Assembly: GCF_958450345.1 (NCBI RefSeq)
Contig: NC_088780.1
Coordinates: forward strand, 163,290,726 to 163,354,725
Source: Calliphora vicina
Lineage: Eukaryota > Arthropoda > Insecta > Diptera > Calliphoridae
DNA length: 64,000 nucleotides
Direction of reading: 5' to 3'
Shown here: piece after piece, positions 56,842 through 64,000 of the stretch
Layout: the number at the start of each line of letters is the position of its first letter
Position numbering within the stretch: the first letter of the stretch is position 1
Made by a program: the position numbers and the translations under genes
Notes under the pieces: generated by a model
What the model saw: only the letters and a program-made list of their open reading frames with translations
What the model was told of the DNA's origin: nothing
The model's database searches: none

Positions 56842-57239
56842 ATTGTAAAGGAAAAATATTTCGTTTAGTGTTAGAAATTAAAAGAAAACATAACGCCTCT
56901 CACGATTCGAATATTTTCGCATATTTCTACATGTACCTCAAAATGAGTTCCGTTCTATGTCACTTACGATATACCCTTATTTCGCTCAATATTTTGGACA
57001 ACAATATTTTGAAAGAACTTTTTATTATTTTAAAATATAGTACTCTCTGAATGAAACATAAAGACCAAATTATTTTTCAGATATTCTTGTTTTTGCAAAA
57101 TCTATTCCACTCTATAGGCGTACAAATGTCACGTACGATGATATGGAATTGCCCATATGTAAATTAATCTATAAGATTCAATGTATGTCTGTTTATTTGT
57201 TTGTTAGTTATAGGAGCCTTAACCACCTCTTGAAATGTT

Positions 57240-57464
57240 TATTGTATGAAAGCTACAATAGCCTACTTTTTATTTTGAAATTTCTAGTGGGCGTGGCACC
57301 TCCCATACAAAATAAATAGTTATTAAGGAATATCTGATGAACTATAATACCATTGAGTGCAGCTAGGTTGAAAATGGGCATGATTGAATAAATGGGCGTG
57401 GCACTACACATACAAAGTAAATAGTTATTTTCGAATATCTGGAGAACTATAATTGTGGAAGTCT
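57240..57464 (-). repeat. Copy of the GGGCGTGGCAC modular repeat
   Basis: Two modules (GTGGGCGTGGCACCTCCCAT at 57289 and ATGGGCGTGGCACTACACAT at 57393, 104 bp apart), each followed by AAATAGTTATT and a TATCTG(A/G)(T/A)GAACTATAAT phrase. The same modules recur at 36.5-36.9 kb. Strand assignment is arbitrary. Confidence 0.6.
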
Positions 57465-58116
57465 TAGCTATGACCTTTTCCATCTTTCTAGCAACATATG
57501 TATGTAATCGGAGCCAAAAGCATCGATCGAAACAAATAGTAGTCGGATGGGGAAAGGTCTTTCTAAATAGATCTTAACAAGCATTGCAACATGTGCCCGA
57601 TGGAATATTACGGTTTAATGTCTGGCCGCATATTCTCGGCTCGCTTCAAACGAATCAGTTGCATTCATTATAGGTTCCCCAGTGATGGTCTAGACAAATT
57701 TATGCAGCTTTCTTGCCTTCAAATACAGAGCATTACCTTACCGTCGAGGATATTTGATTCTGCTGGTTGCCGGGCTTCACATACGATCTCTTACCATTCG
57801 GGTTATCGCAATTGATCTATTTTTTTTATCGCACGTAATGATTTGTTGCAAAAATGATTTTCTTCATTTCCGACATGCAAAATCGTCTTTCTCTCTTGTC
57901 TCTCGGCTTCAATTCGTATGGCACCCATTGTCCCTGCTTTTGTATGAATCCTGCTGCTCGCAAACGTTTTGAAATTGCTGCTTGAGTAGCTCCCAATGAT
58001 TTTACAAGCTCTTGTTGAGTTTGGCAATAATCTTCATGGAGTAATGCCTCCAATTCTTGGTCTTCAAACTTTTTTGAAGTAAAGAAGTAAAGCAAAACTT
58101 CGCTTTGTTGGTACAA
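57465..58116 (-). pseudogene. Mariner (DD34D) transposase relic with open N-terminus
   Basis: The N-terminal 96-residue frame (58116 down to 57826) is intact: KKFEDQELEALLHEDYCQ, the helix-turn-helix TQQELVKSLGATQAAISKRL, then AGFIQKQGQWVPYELKPRD and RRFCMSEM. It breaks at 57826, where the first catalytic aspartate should follow. Further down, QNPNGKRSYVKPGNQQNQ-like and ANATDSFEASRE-like residues appear, and MEKVIAK near 57483 marks the C-terminal ERWEKVIA block. The region with the second aspartate is mostly deleted. This is the best preserved N-terminus of the family in the window. Confidence 0.82.
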
Positions 58117-58139
58117 AATTCGAAATTTTCAAAACAAAG

Positions 58140-59612
58140 AAAAACTTTGTTGTTTACATTATATTGAACATTATTTCAGTGGAAATAAATGACAGATATC
58201 TGCCATTTAAAATGGCATTTCCATTATTAAAAACAAAAACCGCATTCAAAAGATACACCATCAATTGTAAATCCCGCATTTTTAAATCATTTCCTTTCCA
58301 TTTTATTTTTTGCACAGTGTAATAAATATTTTTTATATTTTTTTTACCCAAAAAAAATTAAAGAAAAAAACAGTAATTTTTGCTATTTTCTGATTGTTTT
58401 TTATTTCTGGCAAAAAACGTTTTTAGAATAATTAAAATTATGATTTACCGGCATTTCATATGAGTCACAATAACAACAATTTGTTAGACAGACAAAGTAC
58501 CCCTTTACTTATTTGAATTAAACATTAAAAATCATTAAAAACTGTCACAAGTTTATTACAACAAAAATTTGTTGTTATTTTTGAATTGTTGATTGACTAC
58601 TTGAAGAAATATTTTTAACTGTGGATCGGGTTTCTAACTAAAAAAACTACGAATATCTGTTAAATTTTAACAAATGAATGCCCTACTTTGAGGTGGGGTT
58701 TACAATGCCGACAATATGATTTTTTGTTTTTAAAAATTTAGGGAATATTTGTTAGTGTGATAAATAGAGATTTAATTGCTGTATTAAAGGAAGTCGATTT
58801 ACTTCCAGCCAGAACTTAAGATTCATATTGCTAAAATATTTAACAAAATATGTTAATTAAAAGTCTTTAATTTTGAAAAAATCTCGTGATGATCGCATTT
58901 GCTTTTACAGATTTCATGCGACGTTTGCTGTCTAACGAAATTTTGTTTATAATTATTGAAACTGCTGATCTATTAATTGAATATTTATCACGGATGGTTT
59001 TTTTTGCTTTAATCCATCATTAAAATTGATTATTTTGATTTTGAAATTTTTGCCACTATTTAAAAACTATGTAAAAAACATATCAACATTAAATAAGCAT
59101 AGTTTTCTTAAATATTAGTTGTGTTTTATTCTTTAAGAAGTTTCCATTGTTTCACCAATGCTAGGAAGTATAACCAGATTATAAAAATGTGTTTTTGAAT
59201 GAAAAACTAAGCTAATGCTGAAATTCGCAATAAATATTTAGTAAAAAATTAGGGCGAAAAAATCAGCAGACTGTTAGTGCCCCTGTCACTTTACACTTAT
59301 ACGAATTTGTTTTCTATACTTTTTTAGAAACCATTTTATTTGGGGTTTATTAAATTTGTTTATTTTGTTAATATTTGCCTATTTTGTTTGTTATATTTGT
59401 TTATTCTTTCTAAATATTAGTTTGTTTTCCCTTTTTATGTTTGTTTTTTTTTAATATTTATTTAATATGTTCTAATATTTTTTTTTAAAAAATATTTTGG
59501 AACAACGAATATAAATTGAATGGTTGTTCATATTTTATAATTGAATAATGGTCGCTATATGGCTGGCAATAAATATTATTGATTTTGAACAATTTACGGT
59601 GCAAAAAATATA
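58140..59612. other. AT-rich DNA, no gene seen
   Basis: No supported feature. T-rich low complexity at 59310-59500. Confidence 0.45.
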
Positions 59613-59618
59613 AATTAA

Positions 59619-59690
59619 CCCTTAAGAGCACTTTGGGTCCAAATGACCCTAAACTTTTAAAATCATTTTGACTCCTAGTACTCTTAAGGG
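59619..59690. mobile_element. 72-bp MITE flanked by TTAA
   Basis: TTAA at 59615-59618 and 59691-59694. Ends CCCTTAAGAGCACTTTGGGT and, reversed, CCCTTAAGAGTACTAGGAGT match over the first 14 bp with one difference. CCC next to TTAA is the piggyBac arrangement. At 72 bp it is far too short to code. Confidence 0.75.
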
Positions 59691-59694
59691 TTAA

Positions 59695-62600
59695 TCTCCA
59701 TTTTTGCACTGTTATTGTAAATCATTCGCCACTTTCATTATAATCGTCACAAAAATATATAATATTTCGCTATCATTCATTTAGAAATTCCAAATATTGC
59801 AAAATTTTACCTTTGACCTTCACGATTTAAGGGTTATCAGAGTATATTTATAATTATCTGACCTATAATATTCTGTATAGGCTTTACTAAAAATTCATAA
59901 CAATAGACAAATTGGTATCATTCGCCAAAATATGGCCAACAAATTAGTTTTTCCCGAAAATCGCAAAATTTATATCGCAGGTACGGAAAAACTATAGAAG
60001 GTATTAACATAATTTTTTCACATTTTTATTCCCTATTATGTTGTCAATAAATCACCATGTGATGATCAAAAAATTCTTAAATTTGTTTAACAAAAGTTTT
60101 AAAATTTTGAAATTGGAGTTTTGAAACTGCCGTTAAAAAAACTAATTTTTTTTTGGTCATACCTGGTAATAGTTTAGCGTTATCCTACGAAGACAAAAAC
60201 TCATATACAAGTAAATATGAATATATTCTAAGTAAACACATTTTCAGCGGTTTAGAAATTTCGGTATTTAAAAATAAAAACTATCAAAAAGTATAATGTC
60301 GATGATTTGAGGACATTTAAGTCTAGAATTAGTTCCAAATTTTGTTATAATATCTTTAACCGTTAAAATTTTACATTAATTCAAATTTTATATATTTCTT
60401 CATGGAAAATCATCATATTATAATTTTTTAAGTTATTAAGGTAAATGATGTCCCAAAAATTTATAAAATTATTTAATTTTACTAAAATATTAATCTTCAA
60501 GTCCTAAGGTTTTCATCAAATAAAAAGCCTTTATTTACTTCTCAGAAGTTCCACAAACCTTGTCGCCTTTGAAAAATTTGTACGTTTGTTCATATATTAC
60601 ATGCAGGAGCAGACATTTGTTAGTTTAAATATTGTTTTTGTTAAAAATATCTAAAAGAAAAAGAAATTTTATCAACTTTTTTGATTTTAATCGCTTTTCA
60701 TTCGTTTTAATAATTCAAATCGGATGAAAATTGTAAAAGTTATTCAACTTTTCATTAACACCTATTTTAAAAAATACTAAATTTTCTACAATTTCTAATT
60801 TACAAGGTAAATTTTGTGGAACTTTTTTGAAAAAGTTTAATAACTTTTGCAAGTATAAACCGATTTTAACAACTAATATCTCGTTTTTGTCTACATAAAA
60901 TTGTATATAAATTACTGTAAAAAAAATAGGGTTTCATAGACAAAAATTAAAATAACTATTGTTAAATTTGAAAAATTAGGAAAAAAAATAAAAAAGAAAG
61001 CCAAACTATTTATAAAAACTTAAACAATTTCTAGGAATATAGATATTAACATACATTTTATGAAAGCTTAATTCTTTACCTAACTATAATTGTTTAAAAT
61101 TTTTAAATCGGTCTAAAACAGTTTTTTCAAAATAACTAAAAATTTTGAGGGTGTTTCAAAATCTTTGAAATCGGTTTTAGTATGCCCTCGCCTAGGCCTA
61201 CAACCTCCATTAGGTGGCTTTTCAAGATCTGACAAAAAGTGTCATTTTGTAGCAGAGTGTAATTATTGTTTTTTATACCTAAACCGGCAACAGTGCCCTG
61301 AGGCACTCTTCACCATTACTGTGTCTTATAGAGTAAATTTGACAATTTTTTTTAAACAATTTAAATTTACTCGTAAAATCAAATCAAAGATTTATGATTT
61401 CAAAGGGAGTGTATTGAATAAAACTATATGGATTCATGTATTTTAATATACTATTTAATTTTTTTATTAGTTTTTTCATTTAAAAAAGGAATAACATTAA
61501 TTTGCCAACATCTAAAGAAAATAAACATTACTAAGAGAATTGTGAGTTCACTCACACTCTCAGAATTGAAATAAGTTGACCAAAAAAAAATATTTACGAT
61601 CGTAAAGTCTTTAAAAAAAAGAAAGGAAGGGAATTTACACAAATATACATAAATGCAAATACGCACAGTGGGTTTGAATTGCTTTAAATTTTCGATGTTG
61701 ACATTTGAAATTCGTTTCAGGCTTAACAATAACCTGTGTTTATCATTAATGTCATACCGCCATTTATAAGCAAATTATGAACAATACAAAAACTGAATAT
61801 TAATTCAGTCGCAAAGTTAACAGATTCATAGTCAATGAACTGTATTTGCTATAAATCGAATGTATCAATAAATTTCAGGCGAATGTAAGAAAAGTTTGCT
61901 AACTTTATTTATTAAATGTCAATGTTTAATGTTATTTAATACCGAAATCATTTTGAATACCTAAATTTAATGAAATATCCTTGTCTTTCCACTGTTTACC
62001 ATTTTTTTCTGTGTGTTCCTAATTACTCCATCAGTTTTTTAAGGAAATAAATTTAAAGAAATTTTATGATGCTTTTTTAAAGCCACTCGTAAAAAAGCAA
62101 CTCATTTGTTGTGTGTTGTCTACAAATTTATGTATCTGAAATTATAAAGAATTTTTTGACAATTCAACTGCAAATTGAAATGCGTTTTCGTTGTTTTTTG
62201 TACCCGACTGGCTGTCTGTCTTAATTTAAATTATTGTTTAATAATATTTTTAAATTTGTTGTTATTGTTTTTATTGTTTACTAGCCATGCACATGTTTTA
62301 TGGCATTTTATTAAATACTTAAAAATATCAATAAACAAAAATATTTTTAATAAAAATAATAAAGATATACATAAATTGTTTACATTGTTTTTTTTCCTTC
62401 TTTTATTTACTTTCTTTAGTTTACAAAATGTTTTACACACTCATAATCTTGAAAACATATTATGCGTAATCTTTGTTAATACAAGCACTCGTTTAATATT
62501 TGAATGAAATCGAAAAAAAAGTTCACACCAAAACTGTAAACAGAACAGAAAAAAGTTGGCCCACACCCACTCAATTCATTTATTTCTTTCATTCATTCCA

Positions 62601-63025
62601 TTCACTAAATATATTCGTTTCACTTACTTTATTTAAACAATTCATTCATTCCATTTGTAGAATTGCCGCAAGTCTCATTGTATGGCTCATTTAGTCATAA
62701 TTGCCTATTTAACATTCTACATTCTATTTGTCAGCAGAGTCTATTTGTTTAAACGCATTAATTTGTCACTAGTGACACTATTATTTTGAAAATTGTTTCA
62801 AATTGTTGTTAGTTAATAAAAATAGGTCTAATGTTTTTAATGAACCCTTTAACGACAGTAATATATACATAGGATCATTGAAATACTGGTTTAAATCATC
62901 CATACCCCCATAGAAAATGCACTAGATTGGTTAATATTCGAGTTGGGCCGAATGTTCGGTTTCTGATTGGGGAGGATTTTATTGTAAAATTCCTACGAAA
63001 ACTTAAAAATATGGGATTTTTATAC
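59695..63025. other. AT-rich DNA with reversed copies of earlier repeats
   Basis: 60310-60595 is a reversed, diverged copy of 28710-28970: GGACATTTAAGTCTAGAATT, TTCCAAATTTTGTTATAATA, and AGAAGTTCCACAAACCTTGT with CGCCTTTGAAAA. 61260-61312 matches the left end of the MITE at 19923 in reverse (GTGCCCTGAGGCACTCTTCA). 60600-61160 has short phrases such as AAATCGGTTTTAGTATG typical of repeat interior. 61310-63025 shows nothing recognisable. Open frames of 60-110 codons here are AT-rich chance frames. Confidence 0.5.
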
Positions 63026-63029
63026 ATTT

Positions 63030-63425
63030 TTAGCTTTTATTTTGAAACATTTGTACAATTGGCCAAATTCTAAGAACTGCTCATATTTTGAGGCTAAGAA
63101 AGAATCAAGTCTGTTTCGGCTACTCTGCTCTGAAGCGTATCCCAGAGAGAGCGTTCTGCATCCATTGAAACAAATAGTAGTCGGAGGCATAACTTCCCAA
63201 CCACTTCTTTCTAAATAATTTTTAACAGATATTGCAACATGTGGCCGATAGTTGATATGAAGGAATATTACGGTTTCATGTCTGGCCGCATATTTAGGGA
63301 CAATGCTCGCTTCAAACTAGTTTCCCTGTGATATTCTGGCCAGATTTCAGCAGCTCATAATATAAAGGATCCTTTTGCTCCCAGCAAATGCAGATAATTA
63401 CCTTAACGCCATGGATATTTGGTGT
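63030..63425 (-). pseudogene. Mariner (DD34D) transposase relic, C-terminal half
   Basis: Minus strand from 63420 to 63030 gives pieces like IHGVKVIICIWW, then YYELLKSGQNITGK. Next come HETVIFLHINYRPHVAIS (second aspartate lost) and WEVMPPTTICFN in place of the PPYSPDLAPSDYYLF block. The C-terminus is MQNALSGIRFRAE then ILSLKI. Frameshifts and small deletions throughout. Same family as 34795 and 19165. Confidence 0.75.
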
Positions 63426-63556
63426 CAATGCACTATAGGTCAAATGACCACTTTTTCTGTGCTAAATTAATAACGACTACAAAATCAAGTTATTGACCCC
63501 AAAACCTGTAAAAATTTCATAAGTAAGAATAATTCTATTAAAAAAATGAAATTTAA

Positions 63557-64000
63557 CCCACTAACGACCAAAAATTAACCGTTTTGCAACCATTAATGCA
63601 AGCACAATACATTGTATTCATTCATTTATTTTAATTATACTAAAACATTTAGTAATTGCTTAAATCTAATTCATTTTGTAAATTTATATCAAAAATGTCC
63701 TCTTCACTTTCATTAATTTCATCGTCTTGATGGCTAAGGTGAAATACTTTCATGGGTTCACTGCATCATAATAATTCAATTACTTCAGGTGGAAGTGTGA
63801 AACGTTTCCGCTTTTGTAAGCTCCAATTTAAAAATGATGTGGAAATTAATGGATCTGAAATATCAACAGCTTTATATTAAGTCGGAAAATTCGTCTTCTC
63901 CGCTTCCGTTGCATCTCAACAATTATTTCAGCAATATGCAGTAAAATGGATTGCAACGAAACTTTGGCAAGGGTCTCATAAGCCTTTACCATTTTTCTTT
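63557..64000 (-). mobile_element. TTAA-flanked element running off the window
   Basis: TTAA at 63553-63556 is followed by CCCACTAACGACCAAAAATT, a CCC-start terminus in the piggyBac style. The decayed coding region at 63649-64000 lies inside. The other end is outside the window, so the class is provisional. A similar CCCTTTAACGAC phrase occurs at 62845. Confidence 0.4.
63649..64000 (-). pseudogene. Unrecognised decayed coding relic, partial
   Basis: Minus-strand frame ending at the TAA 63649-63651 reads DISDPLISTSFLNWSLQKRK, then RFTLPPEVIELL, a stop, SEPMKVFHLSHQDDEINESE and EDIFDINLQNELDLSNY. The acidic tail and codon-like composition suggest it once coded. Upstream, toward the window edge, another frame gives KAYETLAKVSLQSILLHIAE, so at least one frameshift is present. 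I do not recognise the protein. Its position beside a TTAA/CCC end suggests a transposon protein, but no catalytic motif is visible. Confidence 0.4.

Larger units (their letters stand above)
54894..57159. mobile_element. Composite: inverted-repeat transposon with two nested insertions
   Basis: Outer ends CATATGGGCAATTCCA (54894) and TGGAATTGCCCATATG (57144-57159) are perfect 16-bp inverse copies, flanked by TA on both sides (54892-54893, 57160-57161). Removing a solo LTR (55221-55758) and an hAT-type element (55958-56841) leaves about 840 bp. Subterminal TGTCACGTACG motifs occur three times at 55853-55891 and again at 57127. No transposase frame is left. The superfamily is not certain; TA flanks alone do not decide it. 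Confidence 0.8.

Noticed and set aside
61165..61446. 93-residue frame beginning MKSVLVCPRLGLQPPLGG
   Set aside because: It crosses a MITE terminus shared with 19923 and unrelated AT-rich DNA, so it is a chance frame over repeat debris.
62175..62507. 110-residue plus-strand frame rich in F, L and N
   Set aside because: Extreme AT composition, an overlapping antisense frame, no motif and no start context; a chance frame.
1..64000. tRNA, rRNA or snRNA genes
   Set aside because: I looked for tRNA A/B-box patterns and conserved rRNA or snRNA segments and found none that I could support by eye.

Overview
The window looks like non-coding, transposon-dense DNA from a higher dipteran, most likely a calyptrate fly. 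It is strongly AT-rich. It carries many copies of a DINE-1/mini-me-like repeat with GTCY tetranucleotide tracts, several lineages of Tc1/mariner relics and fly-type Helitrons. I found no convincing host protein exon. Nearly every readable protein segment belongs to a transposable element, and the rest looks like intron or intergenic DNA. Two stretches (about 26.9-27.6 kb and 46.5-47.25 kb) have the texture of fly 5' UTR or promoter DNA, but this is only suggestive. The species assignment is inference.

Layout. 0.66-2.5 kb: a Helitron with internal repeats, reverse strand. 4.5-8.7 kb: mini-me-like elements, one of them split by a DD41D transposon (itself split by a 594-bp inverted-repeat element) and by a small Helitron. 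9.4-15.1 kb: a mariner relic, an array of about 367-bp repeats, and two DD41D relics, one carrying a large fold-back element. 15.7-16.7 kb: a non-LTR retrotransposon RNase H fragment and a long hairpin. 18.1-20.3 kb: a mariner relic and short inverted-repeat elements. 21.4-22.7 kb: a structurally complete Tc1/mariner-superfamily DD37E transposon with perfect 27-bp terminal repeats, TA duplications and an open 335-residue transposase. 22.9-25.9 kb: the best copy of the 367-bp array element. 28.6-30.3 kb: an inverted-terminal-repeat family with a nested MITE and a 236-bp tandem duplication. 34.8-38.9 kb: mariner relics and modular repeats. 40.2-40.9 kb: an octanucleotide array. 43.3-45.9 kb: a hairpin element, a mini-me-like copy, transposase scraps and a 1.3-kb array of a 13-bp minisatellite.

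47.7-53.4 kb: relics of mariner, Tc1, mini-me, a Helitron nested in a hairpin MITE, a retrotransposon gag fragment and a third 367-bp array. 53.75-57.2 kb: a MITE with TAA duplications, then a 2.3-kb composite in which a solo LTR and an 884-bp hAT-type element sit inside an older inverted-repeat element. 57.2-64 kb: further mariner relics, a 72-bp TTAA-flanked MITE, and a decayed coding relic running off the right edge next to a TTAA/CCC terminus.

The elements do not form a pathway. What the window records is a history of nested insertions: several can be ordered in time because the pre-insertion site can be read across the junction. The only element that could still encode a working enzyme is the DD37E transposon.
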